Part shown: positions 29,328 to 39,956 of the stretch, piece after piece
How positions within the stretch are numbered: position 1 is the first letter of the stretch
Layout: every line of letters starts with the position of its first letter
Assembly: GCF_000262245.1 (NCBI RefSeq)
Contig: NZ_AJSX01000007.1
Location: 220,784-284,783 of the forward strand
Direction of reading: 5' to 3'
Origin: Pasteurella bettyae CCUG 2042
GTDB lineage: Bacteria; Pseudomonadota; Gammaproteobacteria; Enterobacterales; Pasteurellaceae
Length of the DNA: 64,000 nt
Notes under the pieces: model-generated
The model's input: the letters and a program-made list of their open reading frames with translations, nothing else
Told to the model about the DNA's origin: nothing
Database searches by the model: none
Made by a program: the position numbers and the translations under genes

Positions 29328-29539
29328 GTTATTAAAATTTACTGTAAATAAGAGTTTGATAAAACGAGGTGAAACAGAGAATAAGTGTCTTCTATTATTT
29401 TTAGTATTAGAACTTGAAATGAATAGAATTCAATTCAAATAGAAAGGACTAAGTCCGATAAAATATCGAAATTAGTCCTCGAAATAATCTGCCTTTTATG
29501 GGAAATCCTAAAGGCAATTAAGTAGAAAAACTTTACTGA

Positions 29540-29749
29540 TTAAAGAACAACAACATCAATAGCAGATGGGCCACGTTGAGAATCTTGTACATTGTATTCT
29601 ACTTTGTCGCCTTCATTTAATGTTTTAAATTTGTCGCTAACTATACCAGAAAAATGGACGAATACATCTTTACCACCAGCTGTTGGAGTAATGAAACCGA
29701 AACCTTTATCTGAGTTGAACCATTTTACTGTGCCTTGTAATTTAGACAT
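29540..29749 (-). CDS. Cold-shock domain protein
   Basis: 69 residues, a single cold-shock domain with RNP1 KGFGFI and RNP2 VFVHF, starting [12 protein letters not shown]. It binds single-stranded RNA or DNA as an RNA chaperone or antiterminator. AAGGAAAT precedes the ATG. The 287 bases upstream on the minus strand are free of genes, room for the long structured leader typical of csp mRNAs. Which paralogue (CspA, C, D or E) it is cannot be fixed. Confidence 0.93.
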   Translation of the reverse strand: MSKLQGTVKWFNSDKGFGFITPTAGGKDVFVHFSGIVSDKFKTLNEGDKVEYNVQDSQRGPSAIDVVVL

Positions 29750-30036
29750 GGTATTTCCTTTTTGTAAGAACTAAATTTGTATGCTTGAAAACAAGCGGTG
29801 ACGCTAAGAACGATAATTGAAATTGGTATTAAGAAAAACCTAGAAACAAATTTAAAACTTGCAATGAGGAAGAACTATAATAACGAAATTTGATTAAAAC
29901 TATACGCTTTATTAGCTTGGTTGGCATTAAAGCATGGAGAACAATGTAAAGCAAACACTTTCTTAAATTACATATCTATTATGTGATATACCCCACAATT
30001 ATGACATTTTTATAGCCATGTATTAATAAAAGACAA

Positions 30037-30816
30037 TTAATTTAATTGATTTTTAGTTTGTATAAGAGCTTCACATTCCCAACCAGCATATTCACCAAAA
30101 TAGGTGTTAGCAAGTTGTTCAAACTTTTCAACTAACATATAAATTTCTTTCGTATTAAATGCCAATTCCTGTTCCATTTTAACCATATAAAGCCATTCTT
30201 CTTCATTTACTTGAATGGGTTCATCAGTATACTGCAATGTATTAAATGAAATATTGTCTAAACTCGCACTTTCAAGAAATTCAAATAGATTATCTTTATG
30301 TTCAAAATAGAATGTATGTTCTACAAGGAACGTATCTTCAAGATTACGTCCATGTTGAACTAATAAATCTAAAATTTCTTCTGTTGCATTTATTTTACTT
30401 TCTAAAGGTGAAGGTAACAGAAAATCAAAGTAAATATCCCAATTAGGATCATCCTGAATATCAATTTGGTTAGCATAACCAAGATCTTTTACCACGGAAC
30501 AAAAAGCCTCTGTATTATTGGTATAAAAGTACAATTTAGCTTTACTTTCACTAACAATATACCCAGCATAAAGCGTTTCAGATAATGCATTTAATGTACT
30601 TAAGGCCTGCATAATATTTCTAAATAAAATTTGATGTTCTTCGGCTTGAGGTAACCCTTCATCATCTGCTGTATAAGGAATGGTAAACTGAACCACTTTT
30701 TTAAGTGATCCAGCTTCAGAGGCATATTGCTGAAAAATAGCAAGATTCACTGAAAAAATGGCAACTTTATCATTTACCAAAGTACGATAGGTTTGCCAAT
30801 TTCGTTCCAATTCCAT
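30037..30816 (-). CDS. DUF695 / RraB-like two-domain protein
   Basis: 259 residues. The N-terminal half (MELERNWQTYRTLVND, then VVQFTIPY) fits DUF695. The C-terminal half, from about residue 145 (TEEILDLLVQHGRNLEDTF, then WLYMVKMEQEL), resembles the RNase E inhibitor RraB fold. Such fused proteins neighbour the exonuclease III gene in H. influenzae, as here, 18 bases downstream of xthA. Function is unproven; a link to RNA turnover is inferred only from the RraB-like half. Confidence 0.7.
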   Translation of the reverse strand: MELERNWQTYRTLVNDKVAIFSVNLAIFQQYASEAGSLKKVVQFTIPYTADDEGLPQAEEHQILFRNIMQALSTLNALSETLYAGYIVSESKAKLYFYTNNTEAFCSVVKDLGYANQIDIQDDPNWDIYFDFLLPSPLESKINATEEILDLLVQHGRNLEDTFLVEHTFYFEHKDNLFEFLESASLDNISFNTLQYTDEPIQVNEEEWLYMVKMEQELAFNTKEIYMLVEKFEQLANTYFGEYAGWECEALIQTKNQLN

Positions 30817-30834
30817 AGTATTTCCTTATAAAAT

Positions 30835-31638
30835 TTATTCAAATATTGCCCAAATTGGTGCGTGATCTGAGGGTTTTTCCATGGCTCTAATATCTAATGC
30901 AATACCCGTATCAACACAATGTTCTGCTAATTTACTATTCACTAAAATATGGTCAATACGTAAACCTCGATTTTCATCAAAACCTTTTGAACGATAATCA
31001 AACCATGAATATTTATCACTTACTGTTGGATTTAATTTACGAAAAGTATCAACTAAGCCTGCTTCATATAAGCGATTATACCATTCACGCTCTTCAGGTA
31101 AGAAAGAACATTTACCTGTTCTTAACCAACGTTTACGGCTATCTTCACCAATACCAATATCTAAATCAGTTGGGCTAATATTCATATCTCCCATAATTAA
31201 AATATTGCTTTCTGGATTATGTTCAGTTGTCACATAATTTAAAAGATCTGCATAAAACTTTTCTTTTGCAGGAAATTTAGTTTCATGATCACGACTTTCG
31301 CCTTGTGGAAAATAACCATTAATCACAGTTAGCCCACCGAATGGTGTATCAAAATCTGCCATGATAATCCGTTTTTGAGCTTCTTCAGTATCCGTAGAAA
31401 AACCTCTACGTACGGCATTAGGTTCTTGTTTGCAAAGTAATGCCACACCGTAATGACCTTTTTGACCATGGTGATAAATATGATAACCAAGATGCTCCAC
31501 TAACTCATAAGGAAAAACTTCATCTGCTACTTTGATTTCTTGTAAACCGATAATATCAGGTTGATATTGATTCACAATTTGCTCCAATTGATGAGGGCGA
31601 GCACGTAATCCATTAATATTAAAAGAAATAAATTTCAT
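30835..31638 (-). CDS. xthA: Exonuclease III
   Basis: 267 residues (E. coli 268). Motifs of the ExoIII/APE family run in order: [24 protein letters not shown] with the metal-binding Glu, [22 protein letters not shown] and the catalytic His in SDHAPIWA. It is the main apurinic-site endonuclease and a 3'-5' exonuclease in base excision repair. It is followed at 18 bases by the DUF695 gene and probably shares its transcript. Confidence 0.97.
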   Translation of the reverse strand: MKFISFNINGLRARPHQLEQIVNQYQPDIIGLQEIKVADEVFPYELVEHLGYHIYHHGQKGHYGVALLCKQEPNAVRRGFSTDTEEAQKRIIMADFDTPFGGLTVINGYFPQGESRDHETKFPAKEKFYADLLNYVTTEHNPESNILIMGDMNISPTDLDIGIGEDSRKRWLRTGKCSFLPEEREWYNRLYEAGLVDTFRKLNPTVSDKYSWFDYRSKGFDENRGLRIDHILVNSKLAEHCVDTGIALDIRAMEKPSDHAPIWAIFE

Positions 31639-31726
31639 ATTGTTCCTATAAATTTACTTTAATGTTTGAGAGTCATTATACTGTTTTTTAGTAATTTTAT
31701 AAAATTTCCCTAAAATTTACCGCACT

Positions 31727-32014
31727 TTACTCTTCTATTTGTTGCGCTTTCTGTACTTTTTTAAATTGTTCGTATAAATTTTCTTCTTGAGGTGGCATTT
31801 GTAGATAAAAACCATTTTCTTGAATTTTTTTCATTACCTCGTGCTTATCCGCATGAATTAATTTTTTTTCACCTGCAAGATTAAATAACATTACAAAAAT
31901 AGGTGTACCAAAGGCAGTTCTTAATTCACTTGGCACATCATTAAAATGATCTCGATTAGCAACATACAAATACATTCCTTCTTTTTTTTTGCTTTTATAA
32001 ATTGCACATAACAT
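31727..32014 (-). CDS. ycgL: YcgL-domain protein
   Basis: 95 residues: [18 protein letters not shown] at the start, then [20 protein letters not shown] and [16 protein letters not shown], all standard for the YcgL (DUF709) family of small gammaproteobacterial proteins of unknown function. It diverges from minC, as in E. coli and many relatives. Its last codons follow an uptake core at about 31720. Confidence 0.9.
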   Translation of the reverse strand: MLCAIYKSKKKEGMYLYVANRDHFNDVPSELRTAFGTPIFVMLFNLAGEKKLIHADKHEVMKKIQENGFYLQMPPQEENLYEQFKKVQKAQQIEE

Positions 32015-32093
32015 TGTATTTTTCCTTTTAAAACTTTATATTGGTATTGAATGATATACTCATTCAACTTATTAATTGATTAAGGTGACTTTT

Positions 32094-32765
32094 ATGGCTA
32101 ATGATATTGTTGAACTTCGTACAGGACAATTTTCTGCTGTTTTTCTGACAATCAATAGTTCCAGTTTGAGCGTCATTAAAAGAGCACTTAATAAAAAATC
32201 AAAAAACTCACCTTCATTCTTCAAAAATCTTACTGTCGTTTTACAGTTTACCCCTCAGCTTGAGAAGTTAAATCTCCATACCTTAAAAGAACTCTTGAAA
32301 GAATTTAATATTCAAGTAATTGGCGTCGCTGACTGGCAAAATGCCTTACAAAAAGAAGTTATTCTAACAGCTAATTTACCAATTTTGGGTAAAACTTCAC
32401 AATTAGATGAGATTTTATCTGAACCTCGAGTTCAACCCACAAAAATTATTGATGGAGATGTTCATACTCAACAAGTTATTTACGCGAAAAATTCTGATTT
32501 AATTATTCACGGTGATGTCGAAGAGGGTGCCGAAGTTGCCGCTGATGGAAATATCCATATTTATGGCAAATTGTTTGGTCGAGCCATGGCTGGAGTAAAT
32601 AGTGGTTCTGGAGCAATTTATGTTCAACATCTAAGTGCTGAGTTTATCGCAGTCAATCATCGTTTTCTTTATAAAGAAAAAATCCCAACCGAATTTATGA
32701 ATAAATCAGTTAGGATTTTTGCTGAAAAAGATAAATTAATCTTTAAACCATTTTTATCTTTATAA
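32094..32765 (+). CDS. minC: Septum-site inhibitor MinC without adjacent minDE
   Basis: 223 residues from ATG 32094 (MANDIVELRTGQ). The N-terminal FtsZ-inhibiting domain (about 1-105) and the C-terminal beta-helix (about 120-223) are both present: DGDVHTQQVIYAKNSDLIIHG, then ADGNIHIYGKLFGRAMAG with the RxxxG contacts for MinD. In most relatives minD and minE follow at once. Here the next gene is a convergent lipoprotein, so minC stands alone. It needs MinD to reach the membrane, so either minDE lie elsewhere or this copy acts differently. Confidence 0.9.
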   Translation: MANDIVELRTGQFSAVFLTINSSSLSVIKRALNKKSKNSPSFFKNLTVVLQFTPQLEKLNLHTLKELLKEFNIQVIGVADWQNALQKEVILTANLPILGKTSQLDEILSEPRVQPTKIIDGDVHTQQVIYAKNSDLIIHGDVEEGAEVAADGNIHIYGKLFGRAMAGVNSGSGAIYVQHLSAEFIAVNHRFLYKEKIPTEFMNKSVRIFAEKDKLIFKPFLSL

Positions 32766-32777
32766 ACTTGTTACTAA

Positions 32778-33320
32778 TTATTCAGTTGCTTCAGATTTTT
32801 TCATCTCATCTGCTTTTTCAGAAACGGCTTCTTTAGCTGCTTCCATTTTTTGTGATGCAGCATCTTTCATTTCAGCTGCTTTTTCAGAAACTGCTTCTTT
32901 AGTCGCTTCCATTTTTTGTGACGCAGAGTCTTTCATTTCAGCAGTTTTTTCAGAAACTGCTTCTTTTGTTGCTTCTGCTTTTTGTGATGCAACAGCTTTC
33001 ATTTCAGCGGTTTTTTCAGAAACGGCATCTTTAGCTGCTTCCATTTTTTGTGACGCAGCATCTTTCATTTCAGCTGCTTTTTCAGAAACCGCTTCTTTAG
33101 CAGCTTCAATTTTCTGAGCCGCAGCATCTTTCATTTCAGTTGCTTTTTCAGAAACTGTATTTTTTACTTCATTGGCTTTTTCAACTGTTGTATTTTTAGC
33201 ATCTTTAGCTGCTTCAGTTACTGTTGCTTTCGCTTGTGAAGCTTGTTCTTTAGCTTGGTCACATGCAGTTAATGCTAAAGTTGCACCTAATACTAATGCT
33301 GCTAATGCGGATTTTTTCAT
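32778..33320 (-). CDS. Repeat-containing amphipathic lipoprotein
   Basis: 180 residues. A lipoprotein signal ends in LALTACDQ (Cys 20). The mature part is almost wholly Ala/Glu/Lys with five full tandem 22-residue units of the type EAVSEKAAEMKDAASQKMEA plus AK, and a partial sixth. Units predict long amphipathic helices, like apolipoprotein- or LEA-like proteins. No enzymatic motif. It would sit at the periplasmic or outer face of a membrane. The 66-base repeats can change number by recombination. Function unknown; envelope stress or surface binding are possibilities. Confidence 0.8.
   Translation of the reverse strand: MKKSALAALVLGATLALTACDQAKEQASQAKATVTEAAKDAKNTTVEKANEVKNTVSEKATEMKDAAAQKIEAAKEAVSEKAAEMKDAASQKMEAAKDAVSEKTAEMKAVASQKAEATKEAVSEKTAEMKDSASQKMEATKEAVSEKAAEMKDAASQKMEAAKEAVSEKADEMKKSEATE
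32796..33161 (-). repeat. Tandem 66-bp coding repeats (5.5 units)
   Basis: Units 2 and 5 encode the same 22 residues; units 1, 3 and 4 differ at a few positions. The unit length is a multiple of three, so gain or loss of units changes protein length without breaking the frame. Confidence 0.85.
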
Positions 33321-33640
33321 TGTTTTGCTCCTAAATGGATAAGTAATTTAATTACATAAAATAACAAGACTCATATTCTTGTTGTGGGTGGCAAGTTTAA
33401 GACAAAAAAACAATAAACATGATCTTGAGATCACTTTTGCTTTTTCTTTCCGTCTATTTTTTAAAACATTCAAAATGCTCACTTAACTCTTTGATTACAA
33501 AGATTAAAAGAAAGTTCATTAAAAATGCTCATGTTATCGAATTATTTTTTTAATAAAACTGAATAAATTTAACTTATCTAGTTGATATTATTATAAAAAT
33601 ATAATTAATAAAGTGCGGTATATTTTATAAAAATTTTTAT
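33321..33640. other. Intergenic region upstream of the repeat lipoprotein
   Basis: 320 bases, very AT-rich. It carries the promoter region of the minus-strand lipoprotein (ATG preceded by TAGGAGC) and a single uptake core near 33611, just past the DUF523 stop. No other gene or paired structure that I can support. Confidence 0.5.
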
Positions 33641-34099
33641 TCATTTGTTTATGAATTGAGCAATAGATTGATAATTCAGTTCAGAAAAAACATGAATATG
33701 ATGCTGCTGCAAAAGTTGTGTTGTCATTCCATGTCCATCAATTAGTCGCCCTGAAAAGCTACCATCATAAATTTTTTGACTACCACATGAAGGACTTTTT
33801 TCTTTCAAAATTGCAAATTGTATATAATTATCTTGCGCAATTTTTAACGTTTTTTCTGCACCTAATTGAAATGCTTTTGATACATCATTTCCAGCTTGAT
33901 CCACTACCTTGCCATAAATAATTTCAGCGGGAAGTCTTGGTGTGGATAATCCTCCCAATACTTCAGGACAGACAGGAATTAGTTCAATCTCATTTTTTTC
34001 CAAAAAGTTAACTAATGTCTGTGAAAGGTTATTCCCACCTGAATACTTAACATTTTCACCTAATAAACAAGCACTAATTAAAATTTTTATTTTTGGCAC
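33641..34099 (-). CDS. DUF523-family protein
   Basis: 152 residues from GTG 34099. The DUF523 core begins KILISACLLGENVKYSGG and contains IPVCPEVLGGLSTPR, GAEKTLKIA and AILKEKSPSCGS with conserved cysteines that may bind metal. A longer frame begins at ATG 34135, but that ATG lies inside the dapD terminator hairpin; AAGGAT upstream of the GTG supports the shorter form. Function is not known. It is downstream of dapD on the same strand and may receive read-through. Confidence 0.75.
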   Translation of the reverse strand: MPKIKILISACLLGENVKYSGGNNLSQTLVNFLEKNEIELIPVCPEVLGGLSTPRLPAEIIYGKVVDQAGNDVSKAFQLGAEKTLKIAQDNYIQFAILKEKSPSCGSQKIYDGSFSGRLIDGHGMTTQLLQQHHIHVFSELNYQSIAQFINK

Positions 34100-34126
34100 C
34101 GCAGTTTTATCCTTTATCAATAACAA

Positions 34127-34154
34127 AAAAGCCAAATATTAATATTTGGCTTTT
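34127..34154 (-). terminator. Terminator of dapD
   Basis: AAAAGCCAAATATT and AATATTTGGCTTTT form a perfect 14-pair palindromic hairpin, with TTTTTTG on the minus strand, 17 bases past the dapD stop. Confidence 0.8.
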
Positions 34155-34170
34155 AGATGCTTATTTATAA

Positions 34171-34998
34171 TTATTCTTCAATAGTACGAAGCAACTCATT
34201 AAGCCCTACTTTACCTAAAGTTTTCGCATCGACTTTTTTCACGATGACAGCACAATATAAACTGTGTGAACCATCTTTAGATGGGAGGCTTCCTGAAACA
34301 ACTACAGAACCGGCTGGAACTCGTCCATAATGTACTTCGCCCGTTTCACGATCATAAATTTTAGTAGATTGTCCAATAAATACGCCCATTGAAATCACGC
34401 ATCCATCTTCAACAATCACACCTTCAACAATTTCTGAACGAGCACCAATAAAGCAATTATCGCCAATAATTGTTGGATTAGCTTGTAACGGTTCTAATAC
34501 ACCACCGATACCTACACCACCAGATAAATGAACATTTTTACCAATTTGAGCACATGAACCTACAGTTACCCATGTATCAACCATCGTGCCTTCATCGACA
34601 AATGCACCGATGTTTACATAAGATGGCATTAAAACAGTGTTTTTCGCAATATAGGCACCTTTACGTACTGTCGCAGACGGCACGACACGGAAACCTTCTT
34701 GTTGGAAACGTTCTTCAGTATAATCAGCAAATTTTAATGCGACTTTATCGTAATATTTAGTTTCAGCACCATCAATAAGTTGATTTTCATGAATGCGGAA
34801 TGATAACAATACGGCTTTCTTTAACCATTGATGAGTTACCCATTCGCCCTCAATTTTTTCAGCAACGCGATACTTACCACTGTCTAGACCTGCAACAACT
34901 TCTTCAATCGCTGATTTAGTTTCTGCATCAACAGTTTTTGGAGTAATTTCAGCGCGTTTTTCAAATGCGGCTTCAATGATAGATTGTAAGTTTGACAT
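34171..34998 (-). CDS. dapD: Tetrahydrodipicolinate N-succinyltransferase
   Basis: 275 residues from ATG 34998 ([17 protein letters not shown]); E. coli DapD has 274. The left-handed beta-helix of hexapeptide repeats is visible ([20 protein letters not shown], then [26 protein letters not shown] in pieces). It makes N-succinyl-2-amino-6-oxopimelate in the succinylase branch of lysine and diaminopimelate synthesis. TATAGGAAAA lies before the ATG. It stands alone, ending in a strong hairpin. Confidence 0.97.
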   Translation of the reverse strand: MSNLQSIIEAAFEKRAEITPKTVDAETKSAIEEVVAGLDSGKYRVAEKIEGEWVTHQWLKKAVLLSFRIHENQLIDGAETKYYDKVALKFADYTEERFQQEGFRVVPSATVRKGAYIAKNTVLMPSYVNIGAFVDEGTMVDTWVTVGSCAQIGKNVHLSGGVGIGGVLEPLQANPTIIGDNCFIGARSEIVEGVIVEDGCVISMGVFIGQSTKIYDRETGEVHYGRVPAGSVVVSGSLPSKDGSHSLYCAVIVKKVDAKTLGKVGLNELLRTIEE

Positions 34999-35147
34999 CT
35001 TTTTTCCTATATAAAATAAAATAGTGAATAATCGCAATATTTTTACCATATTTTCACGAAAAACTCATCTGTTTTTCCTAAAATAGTCTAAAATAAACTT
35101 GCTTCAAAATATTGCTAAGCTATTCTAGCTACGACATAAATTTGGTA

Positions 35148-36353
35148 ATGAACATGATGATAACACCTACTAGCTCAACACAACGTCCTGTCAATGTTGT
35201 TGCATTTGCTTTTTTACTAATGGCTTTTCTAACGGGCATCGCCTCTTCATTCCAAATACCCACATTGAGCTTATTTCTCTCCCAAGAAATTCATGTATCT
35301 CCCTTTATGGTGGGAATGTTTTATACTTCCAATGCAGTAATGGGAATCCTGTTAAGTCAGATTTTAGCTCACTATTCAGATAAACAAGATGATCGTCGTA
35401 AACTAATCATTTTTTGCTGTCTAATTGCAATGCTAGGTTGCATCACTTTCGCTTATAATCGAAATTATTATGTTCTAATGTTCTTTGCCACATTCTTACT
35501 TGCCTTAGGATCTTCTGCCAATCCTCAATCTTTTGCATTAGCTCGTGAATATGCAGAACATTCAAAGCGAGAGGCGGTGATGTTTACTACGATTATGCGT
35601 ACCCAAATTTCACTTGCCTGGATTGTTGGTCCACCACTCTCTTTTTATATTGCTCTTGAATGGGGCTTTGAATATATGTATATGGTAGCCGCCACGGCAT
35701 TTCTATTTTGTGCTATGATTACTAAAATATTATTGCCTTATATTCCATCTTTAACAGTTAACTCGATATCGCAAAAACAATATGCTTCAGAAAATCATTT
35801 ATCTGAATCCAATCAGAAAAGCATTGCTTTATTATTTATTAGCTGTTTTCTCATTTGGAGTTGTAATGGCATGTATTTAGTCAGCATGCCACTTTACATC
35901 ATCAATGAGCTACATTTATCCCAACGTTTAGCAGGAATTTTGATGGGAACAGCCGCTGGTTTGGAAATTCCAGTCATGCTGATTGCAGGCTATTTTACGA
36001 AATTTATTCGTAAAAAATTATTAATTTTGACCGCACTTTTTACGGGATTATTGTTCTATTTTGGTCTGTGGTTTGCTAAAGAAACTTGGCAATTTCTTTG
36101 TTTACAATGTTTAAATGCCATTTTTATTGGCATCATTGCAACCATTGGGATGGTCTATTTTCAAGATCTAATGCCTAGTAAAATGGGTTCTGCCACAACA
36201 TTATTTACAAATGCCGCTAAAAGTAGTTGGATTCTAGCAGGACCATTAGTTGGAATAATTGCTCAAATTTGGAATTATGGCGCAGTATTTTATATTGCCG
36301 TCGTTTTTATTGTTATATCTTTACTTACCATGAGTAAAGTAAAATCAGTTTAA
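35148..36353 (+). CDS. SetA/SotB-like sugar-efflux MFS transporter
   Basis: 401 residues with about twelve transmembrane segments. The segment DKQDDRRKLIIFCCLIAMLG matches the loop-and-helix of E. coli SetA/SetB, with LAREYAEHSKREAVMFTTIMRTQISLAW (in pieces) also shared. These proteins export sugars such as lactose or phosphosugar mimics. ATG 35148 is chosen by fit to the family start; ATG 35154 and 35157 are equally possible and no ribosome site decides. An uptake core lies within the gene near 36031. It precedes marC by 26 bases. Confidence 0.8.
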   Translation: MNMMITPTSSTQRPVNVVAFAFLLMAFLTGIASSFQIPTLSLFLSQEIHVSPFMVGMFYTSNAVMGILLSQILAHYSDKQDDRRKLIIFCCLIAMLGCITFAYNRNYYVLMFFATFLLALGSSANPQSFALAREYAEHSKREAVMFTTIMRTQISLAWIVGPPLSFYIALEWGFEYMYMVAATAFLFCAMITKILLPYIPSLTVNSISQKQYASENHLSESNQKSIALLFISCFLIWSCNGMYLVSMPLYIINELHLSQRLAGILMGTAAGLEIPVMLIAGYFTKFIRKKLLILTALFTGLLFYFGLWFAKETWQFLCLQCLNAIFIGIIATIGMVYFQDLMPSKMGSATTLFTNAAKSSWILAGPLVGIIAQIWNYGAVFYIAVVFIVISLLTMSKVKSV

Positions 36354-36379
36354 CTTTTATTACTTATTAAGAGAATCAT

Positions 36380-37027
36380 ATGGATTTTGTACAGAATTTA
36401 CCTATTTATGCAAAATTTTTCTTAGGTTTAGTTGCCGTTATCAACCCATTTGGGGTGCTGCCTGTTTTTGTTAATATGACAGATCATCTCACTAAAGCGG
36501 AGCGTAACCATACAAATTTTGTCACCTCTTTTTCTGTAGGGATTATTCTATTAGTTAGTTTATTATTTGGAAAAATGATCTTAAGCTTATTCAGTATATC
36601 CATTAATTCATTCCGTATTGCTGGTGGAATTTTAATTATCAGCATTGCCTTAACAATGATTAGCGGTAAACTTGCTGAAGAAAAACAAAATAAAGATGAA
36701 AAAAATACTGACTTTTCTAATATGAGTAGTATTGCTGTGGTACCGCTTGCTATGCCTATTCTTGCTGGACCTGGTGCAATTAGTTCTACCATTGTTTGGG
36801 CATCACAATACAATCATTGGTCTGATTGGCTTGGTTTTAGTTTTGCCATTATCATTTTTGCACTACTTTGTTATGGGCTATTCCGCTCCGGCCCTTCGGT
36901 GGTCAAGTTTTTGGGAAAAACAGGAAGCAATGTTGTCACCCGTATTATGGGGGTAATCTTGATGTCTTTGGGGATTGAAAGTATTGTAGTAGGTATTAGT
37001 AATTTATTCCCAGGACTACTACATTAA
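36380..37027 (+). CDS. MarC-family inner-membrane protein
   Basis: 215 residues with six hydrophobic segments. The family start FFLGLVAVINPFGVLPVFV and the mid motif AMPILAGPGAISSTIVWAS are clear, as is VVTRIMGVILMSLGIESIV at the end. The family (MarC, YhgN, YchE) was once linked to drug resistance but has no settled function. GAG precedes the ATG closely. It follows the SetA-like gene by 26 bases and may be cotranscribed, and it is convergent with pgi. Confidence 0.85.
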   Translation: MDFVQNLPIYAKFFLGLVAVINPFGVLPVFVNMTDHLTKAERNHTNFVTSFSVGIILLVSLLFGKMILSLFSISINSFRIAGGILIISIALTMISGKLAEEKQNKDEKNTDFSNMSSIAVVPLAMPILAGPGAISSTIVWASQYNHWSDWLGFSFAIIIFALLCYGLFRSGPSVVKFLGKTGSNVVTRIMGVILMSLGIESIVVGISNLFPGLLH

Positions 37028-37030
37028 TGA

Positions 37031-37071
37031 AAAAAGTGCGGTAGAAATTTAAAAAAATCTATCGCACTTTT
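37031..37071 (+). terminator. Inverted uptake-sequence terminator between marC and pgi
   Basis: AAAAAGTGCGGTAGA pairs with TCTATCGCACTTTT, one arm with a one-base variant core. It sits between convergent genes and can work in both directions. Confidence 0.75.
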
Positions 37072-37090
37072 AGCTAGAGACTAAAGGTTA

Positions 37091-38752
<1,662 letters not shown>

Positions 38753-38856
38753 TTATTGAATAAATTAGTTAAATTTCGTTAACATCAAGTGTATGACAAA
38801 TACTAACACGTTATAGATTAAAACTAATTATTGTTTTAATTATGGAATTAATAGCT

Positions 38857-39930
38857 TTAATCTACATACTCCGTTAACACACGAGGTGTTAATTTAGTCA
38901 TTAATTCATAACTGAGCAAACCTGTAATATCTGCAACTTCTTCAATTGGTAACTCTTTTCCCCAAAGAATAGCTTCATCCCCCACTTTATCTTGGCAATC
39001 AGGTCCTAAATCCACAGTCACCATATCCATAGATACACGTCCTACAATTGGCACTCGGCGACCATTTATATAAACAGGGGTTCCAGTTGGAACATTACGA
39101 GGATAACCATCACCATAACCAATAGCAATTACGCCAATTTTAGTATCTCGCTCACTTATCCAAGTGCCACCATAACCAACAGGTTCGCCTTTTTTATGAT
39201 CTCGAACAGCAATTAATGAAGAAGTTAATGTCATTACAGGAACTAAATCATATTCACTACTTGGCGTACTTGTCGGTGACACACCATACATAATAATACC
39301 TGGACGAATATATTCTAAATGAGAATCTTCCCAAAATAAGATACCTCCAGAGGCAGCAATAGTACGATCGCCTTGTTTATCTTTGGTCGCATTTAAAAAG
39401 CGTGATAATTGAATTTGGGTATAATCACAGTCTATTTCATCGGCACGGCTAAAATGACTTACAAAACCGATCTCTGAAACATTTTTGCAATTTGTTAATT
39501 CATCATAAAAATCATCTACTTGTTCAAGACTAACACCTAAACGGTGCATGCCCGTATCAATTTTTAACCACACTTTAATAGGATTATCAAGATGAGCTTG
39601 TTTTATTGCATCAAGTTGTTCTTGGTTATGAATAACCGTTTGAATATTATTTACTGACAAGATAGGCAAATCATCAATAGAAAAAAAGCCTTCAAGTAAA
39701 AGAATCGGCTTAGTCACACCGTTTGAACGCAAACTTAATGCCTCTTCTAAACGAGCTACGCCAAATCCATCAACTAAACGCTCTACCGCAGAAGAGACAA
39801 AAAGCACACCATGTCCATAAGCATTCGCTTTGACCACGGCAATAATTTTACTATAAGGTGCTTTTTTTCTAATGGTTTGAATATTATGTTTCAGTGCAAC
39901 TGAACTAATTTTTACTGTTGCTGGTTTCAT
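38857..39930 (-). CDS. alr: Alanine racemase
   Basis: 357 residues. The PLP lysine is in [13 protein letters not shown] (about residue 34), the opposite-face catalytic tyrosine in [13 protein letters not shown] (about residue 253), and [13 protein letters not shown] is also conserved. It supplies D-alanine for peptidoglycan. It follows dnaB by 26 bases and is probably cotranscribed. An uptake core variant lies near 39783. Confidence 0.96.
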   Translation of the reverse strand: MKPATVKISSVALKHNIQTIRKKAPYSKIIAVVKANAYGHGVLFVSSAVERLVDGFGVARLEEALSLRSNGVTKPILLLEGFFSIDDLPILSVNNIQTVIHNQEQLDAIKQAHLDNPIKVWLKIDTGMHRLGVSLEQVDDFYDELTNCKNVSEIGFVSHFSRADEIDCDYTQIQLSRFLNATKDKQGDRTIAASGGILFWEDSHLEYIRPGIIMYGVSPTSTPSSEYDLVPVMTLTSSLIAVRDHKKGEPVGYGGTWISERDTKIGVIAIGYGDGYPRNVPTGTPVYINGRRVPIVGRVSMDMVTVDLGPDCQDKVGDEAILWGKELPIEEVADITGLLSYELMTKLTPRVLTEYVD

Positions 39931-39956
39931 ATAAACTTCTTAGTTATATTTTTATA

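Noticed and set aside
32796..33161. CRISPR-like repeats in the lipoprotein region
   Set aside because: Units are contiguous 66-bp coding repeats in frame, without spacers.
34100..34135. ATG 34135 as start of the DUF523 gene
   Set aside because: The codon is inside the dapD terminator hairpin; GTG 34099 has AAGGAT upstream and fits the domain start. Not certain.
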